From assembly GCA_965197405.1 (NCBI GenBank), contig OZ240206.1:1922001-1986000 (forward strand): a stretch of 64,000 bases of DNA. Direction: 5' to 3'. This DNA comes from G965197405 sp965197405 (GTDB taxonomy: Bacteria > Chloroflexota > Dehalococcoidia > Lucifugimonadales > JAGWBF01). The notes under the pieces were generated by a model. It worked only from the letters and a program-made list of their open reading frames with translations, was not told where the DNA came from and did no database searches. The first letter of the stretch is position 1. Each line of letters begins with the position of its first letter. The position numbers and the translations under genes were made by a program. This document shows, in pieces, positions 54,027 through 63,528 of the stretch.

Positions 54027-54064
54027 GGCAAAGAAGAAGGGCCGCCTCGAACGAGACGACCCTT
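54027..54064 (-). terminator. Intrinsic terminator or attenuator in the leader of the four-HTH gene
   Basis: On the minus strand AAGGGTCGTCTCG, loop TT and CGAGGCGGCCCTT pair fully, using two G-U pairs that exist only on this strand, followed by CTTCTTCTTTG. It lies between the 9-residue leader ORF and the regulator start. Confidence 0.7.
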
Positions 54065-54103
54065 GTGGATGGGGATGTGTTGTGAGAGCCGGAGGCCCCG
54101 CCG

Positions 54104-54133
54104 TCAGCGGCGATGGACCTCGTTGACGTGCAT
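54104..54133 (-). CDS. Possible 9-residue leader peptide
   Basis: ATG 54133 is preceded by AAAGGAGGAGTCC, a very strong ribosome site, and encodes MHVNEVHRR then TGA at 54104. A terminator hairpin begins 40 bases later and the regulator after it. This is the layout of ribosome-dependent attenuation. Confidence 0.5.
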   Translation of the reverse strand: MHVNEVHRR

Positions 54134-54613
54134 GGACTCCTCCTTTCCGTTGCTGACCCGTGCCGGACATCCACGGCGTGGGCTATTCGTGATGGGTTGA
54201 CGCTGGACGCACTCCGCCCACGGTCGGACGCCGGACGCGGGAGACGGAGGGGGTGAAGAAGACGCAGCTCGGCCAGAGCCTGCCCCGTACTTGATACGGG
54301 GGTGATTCGACGGGGAATCGACTCCGGGGGAGCTGCTATGGGGGAAGCGGCTGTCCTACGACTTCATTGCAGGCCAGCGCATGGGAGAAAGACGCAGCTC
54401 GGCCCAGGGTGAATACGTCATTGGGGGAAGCTGCGAGACGGGAAGCGGCCAGCCTGCTTACAACGGCAGACCGGCGCATGTCGAAGCTGCGGCCAGGCTG
54501 CGTGTCAGCCATGCCGCAGGGCATGAGGAGCCAGCCGGACGCACGATGCACTCCGACCAGCTTGCTGAGGACAAAGCGCGAAGAGCGCTCCGTCCCTGAG
54601 TCCGACGGATGAG

Positions 54614-54776
54614 GCGATCAACCCCAACCGGCAGACTGGTGTCCAACGGCGAGAGCGATCGACTCCCAACGCCAGACCGGTGTCAGCGACGGAAGCGATC
54701 AACTTCAACCGCTGAACGGGTGTCCAACGGGCGAAGGGCTTATCACTCCAACCGCCGGACTGGACCGAGGACGAAG
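54614..54776. repeat. Array of four imperfect 40-42-bp repeats
   Basis: Units start at 54614, 54655, 54695 and about 54737. Each begins with a GCGATCAAC-like block, has CCAACCG and a central GACTGG or GACCGG, and ends in a GACGAAGG-like block. The fourth unit is repeated at 55479-55521 beyond the decayed IS. Spacing is not a multiple of three and no frame is shared, so it is unlikely to be coding. The region 54200-54613 shows looser repeats (AGACGCAGCTCGGCC at 54260 and 54388) and no gene. Confidence 0.65.
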
Positions 54777-54782
54777 GGCTTA

Positions 54783-55474
54783 GAAACTATCTCAAAATAG
54801 GATTGGTCTGAAAGGGAGAAAACGTAGGGGGTTCGGTTAAGATAGGGGAAACGCATGTGGTGGTGGATGATGGGAAAGAGCGAGACTCTGCCAACGATAT
54901 GGGAAATATCCGATGGCCTGTGGGAGCGAATCGAACCCGTGATTTTGGAGTTGGACCCGCCCAAGGCGAAGGGGCGCAAAAGGGTGGACCAGCGCAAGAT
55001 GCGTCATCTTCCATGCGCAGTTCCTGCCAATGGAACCACTTGCCCAAGGAACTGGGGGATGACAGCACGATCCACCGGACCTTCCAGCGTTGGGTAGAGC
55101 GTGGGGTACTGGATGGCATCTGGGCTGCCTTGATCGGAATGCCAGGCAGACGGCGTAAACTGGGAATGGCAGTCGGCCGATTGCTCCATGGGAAAAGCGC
55201 GTTTTGGGGGGGCGCCATTGGACGCAATGACCCAAGGCTGGGAGAGAGCGATCGACACTGAGCGTGGTGGTGGCCAGCCAATGTCCGCATAGTGGTGGAC
55301 CGGCCGGAAGGGGTCCAAAACCTGTGCCTGGACAAGGGGTGACAATCCCACCGGCCACGTGACCGTCGCCGACGCCGGTACCAGCCTCATATCCGGCGTA
55401 TTGGCGAAGAGAAATTGGACCAATCGGGCGAGAAAACCCACCCGGCCCGGCGGTGGGTGGTCCACCCTGGGCTG
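54783..55474 (+). mobile_element. Decayed IS5-type transposase remnant
   Basis: It begins GAAACTATCTCAAAATAGG, a likely IS terminus. Pieces of a transposase appear in shifting frames: LPTIWEISDGLWERIEPVIL (from about 54882), then HRTFQRWVERGVLDGIWAAL (near 55072), VVDRPEGVQNLCLDKG (near 55295) and ARRWVVHPGL at the end. Several indels and deletions make it inactive. It is flanked by 47-bp direct copies of the repeat-array unit (54731-54777 and 55475-55521). Confidence 0.8.
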
Positions 55475-55820
55475 GCGAAGGGCTTATCACTCCAACCGCC
55501 GGACTGGACCGAGGACGAAGGATAGCTAAGTCAACTCCGTCGTTTCGGCCCGCGCTGCCTGCGAAGGACCAACGTCAACTCCGCTTCGGCAGCATTCCCT
55601 CGTGGGCGACCGGGGGAGAGCGAATCATCCTCCGGTCATGCCCGTGCAACAGGGACCACGCACCCAGGTTTCTATGGTCGGAAACCTTGGAGAAAGCCAA
55701 ACAGCGCAGTCATTATCACCCGGCCCGGCGCCTCGATGAGAGGGCCTGCAGGCCCCCTTCCGCACATTGCCGCCAAAGTGTTCACAAAAGTTGACGGCGA
55801 CCCCCCGCGCCGGGAGCCTG
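55475..55820. other. Repeat unit copy, then non-coding spacer
   Basis: 55475-55521 duplicates 54731-54777. From 55522 to 55820 I see loose array-like echoes (GTCAACTCCG twice, near 55531 and 55575) and no gene. Confidence 0.5.
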
Positions 55821-56654
55821 CTACTTCCGCCAGAGCCACAGGGTGAGCACGCGCCGGAGTAGCTCCCACCTTGCCCGCGCTCTCCGCGTGTCGTAGAGCG
55901 CGGTCCTGCGCCATCCGGTCTGCCCGTCCCGTGCGAAGCCCCGCAGCGGGTACGTCTCCGGGGGAAGCGTCATCCCGTGCTCTTCCAGCAGCGCCAGCTC
56001 CACCGTCAGCAGCCGCTCCTGGGTCGCCAGCCACGACGGACCCTTGCCCCGGCTGGGGTGCGCGGCCTTCAGCTCCCGCCACTCGACGATCAGCGTCCAG
56101 GCGTCACCGAACACCTCCTCGTCGTCCTCGGCGGGCTCGCGGGTCACCAGGTCGGGGAACTCCCGCCTGAGCGTGGCCCTCCGCCTGGGCTGGCCGGGCC
56201 TGGGCGGCGTGGCATCGCCCTGGGCTGACCCGTTGGCCTGCGGCTGCGCCAGCCTTGTCTCCAACTCCCTGAGCGCCTTGGCCTGCTCCTCCCGCACCGC
56301 CCGGATCGCATCCTCGGCGGCACGGCGTCCCACCCGCATCTCCTTCCCCTGCGCCTCGACGACGCCCTCCAGCTCCTCCAACCGCTTCTCCAGACCGTCG
56401 TTGCGCTCCCGCTGCCGGTCGGCGGCGGAGCCGATGCCCTCCTGCAACGCCCGCTCCAACGCGCCCCGGACCCGCCGGGACAGCACGCCCTCGTCCAGGC
56501 TGGCGCCCAGCGTCCGGTGGTCGAGCCCCAGGACCGCCGCCGCTCCCTTGCGCCCGTGCTCCCGTTCCAGCTCTTGCAGCAGCGCCATGAGCCGCACGTG
56601 CTGCATGTCCTCCACGCTGTTGCTCTTGCCGAAGACCGGCTTCCTCGCTTCCAT
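55821..56654 (-). CDS. Unknown coiled-coil protein of the mobile region
   Basis: ATG 56654 (GGAGG upstream) gives 277 residues. Residues about 20-60 (MQHVRLMALLQELEREHGRK, GAAAVLGLDHRTLGASL) look like a helix-turn-helix of the kind that recognises DNA; residues 70-150 are a strong coiled coil. The C-terminal half (FGDAWTLIVEWRELKAAHPS, LTVELALLEEHGMTLPPETY) is of unknown fold. It is divergent from the secretion operon and could be its regulator. Confidence 0.65.
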   Translation of the reverse strand: MEARKPVFGKSNSVEDMQHVRLMALLQELEREHGRKGAAAVLGLDHRTLGASLDEGVLSRRVRGALERALQEGIGSAADRQRERNDGLEKRLEELEGVVEAQGKEMRVGRRAAEDAIRAVREEQAKALRELETRLAQPQANGSAQGDATPPRPGQPRRRATLRREFPDLVTREPAEDDEEVFGDAWTLIVEWRELKAAHPSRGKGPSWLATQERLLTVELALLEEHGMTLPPETYPLRGFARDGQTGWRRTALYDTRRARARWELLRRVLTLWLWRK

Positions 56655-56906
56655 CGACACGCCTCCATTCCAGACTTTCGACCCCGGCCCGGCCCCAGAC
56701 GCCGGCCCCAATTTCCACGGGCTTCGTCTTGTCGACCAGTGGGGGTGGTTTTGTTCGATTTCGCCGTTTTTCCGGGCTTGGGTTTGTTCACCACTATGGC
56801 CCGTTTTGCACCCTGCGGGCGGAACGTGCCCTTACGACAAAGTGTTCACTTTTTACGTCCTGTAGGGGGGGATTTACCCCTGTTTCAGCTACGAAACCAC
56901 GACCCA

Positions 56907-56919
56907 CGACAAATTGTCG
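56907..56919. promoter_or_regulatory. Palindrome CGACAA-A-TTGTCG, possible operator
   Basis: A 6-bp perfect inverted repeat around one base, in the 437-bp divergent spacer (56655-57091) between the coiled-coil gene and the secretion operon. Operator function is inferred only from symmetry and position. Confidence 0.35.
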
Positions 56920-57058
56920 CCAAAGTCCTTTCTCTGTACACCCCAATGACATCACGGAAGGGGTGTCCAAACCAAGGGCCTATAGGGGCGCTCATATGAG
57001 TACCCCTTCAAGTAGTTATGCAGGGCGTCCCGGTTGTCCACACTCTTTCGGGACAGCG

Positions 57059-57075
57059 GCGAATCGCTGATTCGC
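57059..57075. promoter_or_regulatory. Palindrome GCGAATC-GCT-GATTCGC before the secretion operon
   Basis: A perfect 7-bp inverted repeat with a 3-bp centre ends 17 bases before the first secretion gene. A repressor site or short transcript hairpin are both possible. Nothing else is recognisable in the spacer. Confidence 0.45.
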
Positions 57076-57091
57076 ACTAAACGGCAGAGAG

Positions 57092-57706
57092 GTGAACATC
57101 TTGGCGCTGAAATCGAAACTCCGGTCTTTCAGTCGGTTTATTCCCCTGGCATCCGCGCTGCTATTGGCGGCGCTGGTGGCGATCCCCGCAAGCAACATCG
57201 CCCTGGCCCAGACCCCGCCCGGCGACGAGATAACCCTCGTCAACGCCGACCGGGAGTTCGTCGAGCGCAAGGGCGGCGGCGAGTTCGTCGCCCGGCCCGT
57301 CTTCGACCGCGAGATCGCGGACCTCTTCTACGCCGTCCGCGACGCCGACACCGGCGACTGGATAAGCGCCATGTACCGGGTCAAGGGGGGCGAGAAGGAG
57401 CGCAGCGACGGCTGGGAGTACTCGTGGGAGTACCCCGACCTGGACGAGCAGCCCGACCTCGACCGCGACAGGGCGTACCTGTTGGTGATGCTGGCCGTCG
57501 CCGAGGACGGCAAGCGGGGCGAGTTCTACAGCGTCATTCCCTTCCACGAGCCGGGCCGCATCTGGGACAAGATCCTCTCCGCCCTCAACCCGGCGCGCTG
57601 GGCGAGGGCCTTCGCCGGCTGGGTGGTCGAGGGAGTCCACGGCACCCTCTGCGGCGTCGTTGAAAGAGCGTCCGGCGAGGACGCCGACAACTGCGGGGGC
57701 GGGTAG
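57092..57706 (+). CDS. Secreted protein, first gene of the type IV secretion operon
   Basis: The 204-residue protein (GTG 57092, or TTG 57101 with a better-placed AGAGAGG) has a signal peptide (LASALLLAALVAIPASNIAL) ending near ALAQ. The mature part is acidic (ITLVNADREFVERKGGGEFV, WEYSWEYPDLDEQPDLDRDR) and a weakly hydrophobic segment follows (ALNPARWARAFAGWVVEGV). I cannot name the family. It lies three bases before the TrbL/VirB6-like gene, so it is probably an envelope component of the apparatus. Confidence 0.7.
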   Translation: MNILALKSKLRSFSRFIPLASALLLAALVAIPASNIALAQTPPGDEITLVNADREFVERKGGGEFVARPVFDREIADLFYAVRDADTGDWISAMYRVKGGEKERSDGWEYSWEYPDLDEQPDLDRDRAYLLVMLAVAEDGKRGEFYSVIPFHEPGRIWDKILSALNPARWARAFAGWVVEGVHGTLCGVVERASGEDADNCGGG

Positions 57707-57709
57707 CCG

Positions 57710-58684
57710 ATGAGCGACATCCTCACCGGCACCCCTCCCGACCTCACCTACGCCAACGACCTGGTCCGCCAGGCGTGGATGGTCGTCTGGGCCATAACAA
57801 CCGGCGCCCTGGTGGTCATCCTCGGCTGGATGGGCCTGAGCTTCATCGTGAGCGAGCACCTGGGCCGCCAGCAGACGGGCTGGCGGGAGATGGTGCCCCG
57901 CCTCGTGCTCGGCCTCGTGGCCGCCGCGTCTTCCCTGTGGTGGTGCGCCCTGGTCCTCGACGTGGCCGACGCCGTGTCCGGCTTCATAGCCGTCTCCCTG
58001 GGCGTCACCCCCGGAGACCTGCTCAGGGCTCCCCTCGACACGTTCCTCAGAGCCGTCCAGGCCGGGAGCGTGGGCATGGCGCAGCTGCTGGCCCTGCTCT
58101 ACCTGGTCTACGGCTTCTTCGTCCTCTACGTGATCGTGCAGATGGTGCTGCGCCTGGCCCTCATAGACATCCTGCTGGCCCTGGCCCCGATTGCGCTGGG
58201 GCTGTGGATATTGCCCCACACGGCGGGCTGGGGAAGGCACTGGCTCAGGCTGTTCATGACGACCGTGTTCCAGCAGGCGGTGCAGCTCATCGCCCTGGCC
58301 CTGGGAATCGGCTTCCTCAACGAGTTCGCGTCGGTCGCCGCCTTCGAGCCGGTGCAGGACCTGATCTGGAAGCTGCTCATGTCGTTGGCCTTCGTCTACA
58401 TGGCGACCCGGGTGCCCTCAATGATGGGCAACGCCGGGACCTTCGACTCCTGGCTCTCGATGCTCTATTTCGGCATGAACCTGCCGTCGTCGCTGATGCG
58501 CTCGGCCCGGACCATCGGGCTTATGAGCGGGGCGGCGGGAGGGCCGGGCAGCATGGCCGTCGGAGCGATTGCGGCCAGCGCGGGGGTGTCGGCGGCAGCC
58601 AGCGGCCTGAGCTCGGCGGCCTCGATGGCGACCCCATCGGCAGGGGGAGACGGCGGCGGAGCGCCCAGGAGCAGCGGGGAGTAG
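57710..58684 (+). CDS. TrbL/VirB6-type membrane protein
   Basis: The 324-residue protein has about six membrane segments (VVWAITTGALVVILGWMGLS, LVLGLVAAASSLWWCALVLD, LLALLYLVYGFFVLYVIVQM, IDILLALAPIALGLWILPHT) and a Gly/Ala/Ser-rich tail. The APIALGLW-type segment and the order of helices resemble TrbL/VirB6 proteins, which form the inner-membrane channel of conjugation machines. It lies between the secreted protein and the pilin-like gene. Confidence 0.8.
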   Translation: MSDILTGTPPDLTYANDLVRQAWMVVWAITTGALVVILGWMGLSFIVSEHLGRQQTGWREMVPRLVLGLVAAASSLWWCALVLDVADAVSGFIAVSLGVTPGDLLRAPLDTFLRAVQAGSVGMAQLLALLYLVYGFFVLYVIVQMVLRLALIDILLALAPIALGLWILPHTAGWGRHWLRLFMTTVFQQAVQLIALALGIGFLNEFASVAAFEPVQDLIWKLLMSLAFVYMATRVPSMMGNAGTFDSWLSMLYFGMNLPSSLMRSARTIGLMSGAAGGPGSMAVGAIAASAGVSAAASGLSSAASMATPSAGGDGGGAPRSSGE

Positions 58685-58833
58685 CCCGACCGAGACAACG
58701 AAATCACACAGGCGCGGACGACAGAGCGCCGACCAATACCACGACGGAGGCGGAGAGATGTGCAGCTAACGGAGCTTACGGACTTCGACCGATAGAGACG
58801 AGCGGAACGCTCGATAACAGAGAGGAGCAAGGA

Positions 58834-59142
58834 ATGGAAGACCTTACACAGACCATATCGAACCTGGTGGGCATCCTGCTGGGGATCGTCGGCGCGGTGG
58901 GCGTCGGATTCTTCATCTACGGCGCGTACCTGTACCTGACGGCCAGCGGAGCGCCCCACCAGATGGAGCGCGGCAAGAGCGCAATGATGACCGCCCTGGC
59001 GGGCATCGTCCTGGCCCTGGTCGCCTACGGCGTCGTGGAGCTGGTGATGAACGCCGTGGTGGACCCCGGAATCGACATCGACGACGTGCTGCCCGAGCCG
59101 GAAGCCCCCGGCGGCGGCACCAGCAGCACCCCCACCGGCTAG
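58834..59142 (+). CDS. VirB2/TrbC-type pilin-like protein 1
   Basis: The 102-residue protein (ATG 58834 after AGAGGAGC) has two membrane helices, VGILLGIVGAVGVGFFIYGA and MMTALAGIVLALVAYGVVEL, joined by a short polar turn, and an acidic Pro/Gly tail. This is the topology of conjugative pilins in Gram-positive and related systems. No signal peptide is evident. The 58685-58833 spacer holds no gene. Confidence 0.75.
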   Translation: MEDLTQTISNLVGILLGIVGAVGVGFFIYGAYLYLTASGAPHQMERGKSAMMTALAGIVLALVAYGVVELVMNAVVDPGIDIDDVLPEPEAPGGGTSSTPTG

Positions 59143-59171
59143 GCCGGCGTGAGAAGGGAGGAAAGAAAGAC

Positions 59172-60887
59172 ATGAGAGAACACGAGGTACCGACTCACGT
59201 TCAGGCCGAGGACCGGGTGCTGCTGGGATTCACCTTCCCGCAGGTCGTGGCGGTGGTGGCGGTATGCGCCATCTCATACGGCGCATACCGCTACGCCCCG
59301 GTCGGCCCGTCCGAGGTGCGCATGGCCCTGGCCGTCGTCTTCGGGTTGGTCGGCGTGGCGATGGTCGTGGGGAAGATTGGCGGTCGACGGCTGCCGTTGG
59401 TGGCCGCCGACCTTCTGAAGTACCGGCTGGGGGCGCGGGTCTACGCCGGGCAGATCGCCCAGCTGGTGAGAGCCGAGCCGCCCGCGCCAGCGCAGCCGGT
59501 CAGGAGCGGCCCCGGCCCGCTGAGCCTGATGGCGAAACGCGTCGGGCGCGGGTTGGGAAGGCTGCGCAAGAAGGGGAAGACCCGCAAGAACAAGGAGCGC
59601 CGCAACGGGCGGATGCGCTGGTTCGGCAAGCGCAGGGGGAAGGACGGAGGGAACGGGAGCGGCCAAGGGCATAAAGCCGAGACCTTGCAGAGCAGACGCA
59701 GGAAGCCCCGCATGGGCTGGATTCCGGTCGTGGCCCTGGCCGTCCTCATGGCCGCTGTCGTGGCCGTCCCGCAGTCGGCCCTGGCCGACGACCACGAGCC
59801 CTGGCGCGACGAGATCGACTTCGATCTGACCGAGCCGGTGGAGGGACGCCGGATATTCGTCGAGGGACTCACCGTCTCCGGCGACCGCGCCGCCGTGACC
59901 CTGAGAGCAGCCACCAACATAGACCTGCGAACGAGGGCATACGGCGGCCCGGAGGGGACCTGGCTCCGGTTCTGGGGCTCGGCCACCCTCGACCAGGGGG
60001 AGCGGGTCCAGTACTCGCTCCCCCTGCACGGCCCGGCGCCGTCCTTCACCTTCTCGTGGGAGGACGGCCTCGGCCAGGCCGGGGCGTTCACCGTAACCCA
60101 CGAGTGGATACCGCACCCGCTGCCCGCAGTCGAGGGAGAGCTCTGCGACCTGCGTATGACCTCCCTGGGCTGGACGCCCGGTGCGGTCAGCGGAGTCGTC
60201 GAGTCCGAGTGCGTCACGCGCATCGAGCACCCGGTCGAGCTTCAAACGGTTGCCGGACACGAGAGCGTCACCCAGACCGCGCTCATGGACGCCCAGGTGA
60301 CGGCAATCGGCGGGACTCTCTCCGCCGTCACCGGAACGTCGCGGGCGAACGTCCCGTTCGTCCCCAACGGAGAGACGCGGTTCACGCTGCCGGTGGGAGA
60401 TGGGGCAGACATTCACGCAGTGACCGTGGACGCAAGCCTTGAGGCGAGCCTCCGCATCCCCATCCCCCCGCTGACCGTGCTCACCCACCACCCCGAGCGG
60501 GTGGAGCAGGTCACCAGGACCGTGCACCTCCATCGCCCGGGGGACAGCGACTCCGACAGTCAGACGGCGACGGCCACCTGCGAGGACGGCGCAACGGCGT
60601 CCGCCACCGCGACGGCCTACGCCTACGTCCCCAGCGCCACCATCGCAAGGGAGGTGACGGTGGACGTCCTGCACAAGGAGCACGTCAAGGCCGAGACGGT
60701 GGAGCGGGAGCCGGTCACCGGCAGCCGCGAGGAGCAACTGAGCCTTGCGGCCTCAGTCGGTTCCGACGACCCCTTCGCCGTCCTTGTCCTGCCCGAACCT
60801 GAGCCCGAGGACCCGCCCGCAGAGCAGGAGCCCGCGGACGGACTGCGCGGCTGGTTCGAGGCGCTGGGATGGGAGTGGCCCTGGTGA
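59172..60887 (+). CDS. PrgI-like protein with long extracytoplasmic extension
   Basis: The 571-residue protein begins with a PrgI-type module (VPTHVQAEDRVLLGFTFPQV with two helices VVAVVAVCAISYGAYRYAPV and MALAVVFGLVGVAMVVGKIG), a basic cytosolic stretch (RKKGKTRKNKERRNGRMRWF), a third helix (IPVVALAVLMAAVVAVPQSA) and about 370 beta-rich extracytoplasmic residues. PrgI (TrbD/VirB3-like) normally is only about 100-150 residues, so the extension is a fusion. GGGAGG precedes the ATG. The next gene starts inside its 3' end. Confidence 0.8.
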   Translation: MREHEVPTHVQAEDRVLLGFTFPQVVAVVAVCAISYGAYRYAPVGPSEVRMALAVVFGLVGVAMVVGKIGGRRLPLVAADLLKYRLGARVYAGQIAQLVRAEPPAPAQPVRSGPGPLSLMAKRVGRGLGRLRKKGKTRKNKERRNGRMRWFGKRRGKDGGNGSGQGHKAETLQSRRRKPRMGWIPVVALAVLMAAVVAVPQSALADDHEPWRDEIDFDLTEPVEGRRIFVEGLTVSGDRAAVTLRAATNIDLRTRAYGGPEGTWLRFWGSATLDQGERVQYSLPLHGPAPSFTFSWEDGLGQAGAFTVTHEWIPHPLPAVEGELCDLRMTSLGWTPGAVSGVVESECVTRIEHPVELQTVAGHESVTQTALMDAQVTAIGGTLSAVTGTSRANVPFVPNGETRFTLPVGDGADIHAVTVDASLEASLRIPIPPLTVLTHHPERVEQVTRTVHLHRPGDSDSDSQTATATCEDGATASATATAYAYVPSATIAREVTVDVLHKEHVKAETVEREPVTGSREEQLSLAASVGSDDPFAVLVLPEPEPEDPPAEQEPADGLRGWFEALGWEWPW

Positions 60888-61204
60888 GGCACGGGCTGAC
60901 GGCAACCCTTCTGGCCGGGGTCGCGCTGGCTACCACCGGCGCGGCCCCGGCAGAGAAGGAAGCGATGCTTCACGCCTTCGACCGCGTGCTCACGGCGATG
61001 GCCTACGCGGGCTCCGGCCTCGCTGTCTTCGCCATCGTCTGGGCCGGTTTCATCCTGATGGCCGAGGGCGGCGAGGAGCGCGGCGGGGGCAGGGCAAAGA
61101 CCGCCGTCGTCATGGCGGTGGTCGGCCTGGTCCTGGTCCTGTCGGCCAAGGGCGTCGCCGCCCTGCTGAGCCACGGCGTCATCCCATCCTTCCCAACACC
61201 CTAG
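60869..61204 (+). CDS. VirB2-type pilin-like protein 2
   Basis: The 111-residue protein starts at ATG 60869 (GAGG upstream), overlapping the PrgI-like gene by 19 bases. It has a short signal (ATLLAGVALATTGAAPAEK) and two membrane helices (YAGSGLAVFAIVWAGFILMA, KTAVVMAVVGLVLVLSAKGV), as in mature VirB2 pilins. Two pilin-like genes in one operon may give major and minor subunits. Confidence 0.75.
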   Translation: MGVALVRHGLTATLLAGVALATTGAAPAEKEAMLHAFDRVLTAMAYAGSGLAVFAIVWAGFILMAEGGEERGGGRAKTAVVMAVVGLVLVLSAKGVAALLSHGVIPSFPTP

Positions 61205-61224
61205 ATACAAGGGAGCAAAACGAA

Positions 61225-63497
61225 TTGAAGAAGCTGCTTGAACGAATCACGAAGCGAGGAACGGAGACCGCAACGAGGGAGGCCGCCACTCCGCAGGAGA
61301 CGCCGGAAGGCGCGGTCGAGCCAACCCCTCCCAAGCTCCCGCCCGAGCTGCCCCTGTTCTTCATGCTCTCGCACCTGGACGACGACGGTCCGGTGCGACT
61401 GGACGGGGTGAAGCTCGGCGTGTGCGAGGTGATGGGCCTTGAGATCGACGAGCCGAAGCTGGGGGCCTTCGCCGGGGCGCTTAACGCCCTGGACTTCCCG
61501 GCCCAGCTTCTCATCAGGCAGCACCCGCCACGGTTGGCAGGGATGAGGGAGAAGCTCGGGCAGGCCCAACCGGGCGACCTTCCCCCGCAGACGAGGGCGG
61601 CGGCCGAGTCCCTCGGTCGTCTGCTGACCGACCTTGAGGCCCGCGACGGCATCCTCGACCGGCGCTTCTACGCCGTGTGCGAGTTCGGCCGCATCGACGA
61701 CCTGCGGGGCCTGCTGTCGAGGGCCGGGCTGTCCGTCCACGCCCTGAAGGGCCGCCAGCTTCGAATGTTCCTGGTGGCCGCCGCCCTTGGCGGATCCCCC
61801 ACAGAGTTCGACGAGGAGAGTCCCACCGAGGTGGCGGTTGGCCGACGTGACATCCGCGTCGGCGGGAGCCTCGTGCGCTCCCTTCACCTGGGCAAGTGGC
61901 CCCGGTCATTGGCCCCCGGCTTCCTGCAAGGACTCATGGCGGCGGGAGCGCCGATGGACCTGTCCGTCCACGTCGGCCCCATACCCGCTGAGCAGGCGGC
62001 GAGGACGCTGGAGTGGCAGAAGGTCCGATTCGAGTCGGCGCAGAGCCTTTCCTTCAAGCGGGGCCGCACCATGTCCCCCGAGGCGGAGATCGCCCTGGAG
62101 GACATCACCCGGCTGCGCGACGAGGTGCAGCGGGGCAGGGAGCGGCTGTTTCACGCTTCCCTGTCCGTCACCCTTCACGCCAAGGACGAGGCCGCGCTCA
62201 AGGAGATGACCCAGCGGGCGAAGGCCCACTTCGGCGCGACGCTCGGCAAGCTGGACGCCCTGGCCTTCCGGCAGCGCGAGGGGTTGCTTTCGACCCTGCC
62301 CCTGGCCCTGAACGCCGTGGCCGAGTGGCGCAGCCTGGACACATCCAGCATCGCCCGCCTCTTCCCCTTCTCGCCGCCCGACCTGGACACCCGCAGCGGC
62401 ACCCTCTACGGCATCGACATGCGGGCCTGCTCCCCCGTGGTCTACGACCCCTGGGACGGGACGCACCTGAACGCCAACACCGCCGTCCTCGCACGGTCGG
62501 GATCAGGGAAATCATTCGCCACCAAGCTGGGCGTGCTGAGGGGATTGACGAGAGGCATCACCGCCTACGTCATCGACCCGGAGGGCGAGTACGCGGACAT
62601 GGCGAGGGCCGCGGGCGGGCGCGTTCTCTCGCCAGGCGTCCCCGGCGAGGGTATGAACCCCTTCGTCATTGAGCGGGGCGACTCAGAGGAGATGCTCCAG
62701 CGCATCGGCAGCCTGAGACGGCTCATCGAGGTGATGGTGGGGAGAGTCTCGGTGCGGAGCGCAGGGCCTCCCTCGACCACGCCCTGGCCGGCTACTACTC
62801 CCGGCCAAGGGAGCGCACCGGCTTCAGGGATTTCTACAAGTATCTGCAAGAGAGCGAGACGGGAGACCGCGACCCCGAATCGAGTTCGGGGCAGGCTCTG
62901 GCCCGGCTGCTCAGGCCCTTCGCCACCGGCAGCCTGAGACACCTGCTCTCCGACGAGGGCGACGACCTCCTCGGCAACGAGGCCCTGGTGACGGTCTTCG
63001 ATCTTCGATTGCTCGAACCGGAGCTCCGTCCCGCCGCCGCGATGGTCTGCACCGAGACGGTGTGGGCGGCCGCCGCCCAGGACCCCAAGCCGAGGCTGCT
63101 TGTCGTCGACGAGGTGTGGTCGATCATGCAGCACCCCGAGGGAGCGGCCTTCATGGTGAGCATGGCGAAGCGCGCCCGCAAGCACCGGCTGGGGTTGCAG
63201 TTCATCACCCAGGACGTGCAGGACCTTCTCTCCGAGGACACGTCCAGGACCATCACCGGACACTCCGGTAGGGCGCTCCTACAGAACGCCGCCTTCAAGC
63301 TCTTGCTCCAGCAGGACGCGGCGGCCATCAGCACGGTCGGCGACGCCTTCGACCTGCCCGAGGACCTCCAACGCTGGTTGCTGTCCTGCCCCAGGGGAGA
63401 CGGCCTGCTGCTGGCAAGAGGCCAGCGATTCCCCGTCCGCATCGAGGCCACGCCGGAGGAGACGACGGTAATCGAGTGGAGACCCGGGCGCCATTAG
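61225..63497 (+). pseudogene. VirB4/TraC-type conjugation ATPase, one frameshift near 62750
   Basis: TTG 61225 (GGGAG nine bases upstream) opens a frame with ITRLRDEVQRGRERLFHASL, YGIDMRACSPVVYDPWDGTH, Walker A VLARSGSGKSFATKLGVLRG near residue 425 and VIDPEGEYADMARAAGG. Near 62745-62757 the protein moves to another frame (ERRASLDHALAGYYSRPRER) and goes on to Walker B PKPRLLVVDEVWSIMQHPEG, ITQDVQDLLS and the stop at 63495-63497. All parts of VirB4 are therefore present (about 757 residues) but split by one indel. Either the gene is inactive or one base is wrong in the assembly. VirB4 powers pilus assembly and substrate transfer. Confidence 0.88.
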
Positions 63498-63528
63498 AGA
63501 GACCCCGTTAGAGAAAGGACTAGCACCT

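Noticed and set aside
54614..54776. Repeat array as a CRISPR
   Set aside because: Units are imperfect throughout, adjoin without unique spacers, and no cas genes are nearby.
57161..58240. 359-codon minus-strand frame opposite the secretion genes
   Set aside because: His/Gln/Val-rich shadow of the TrbL-like gene with no recognisable motif.
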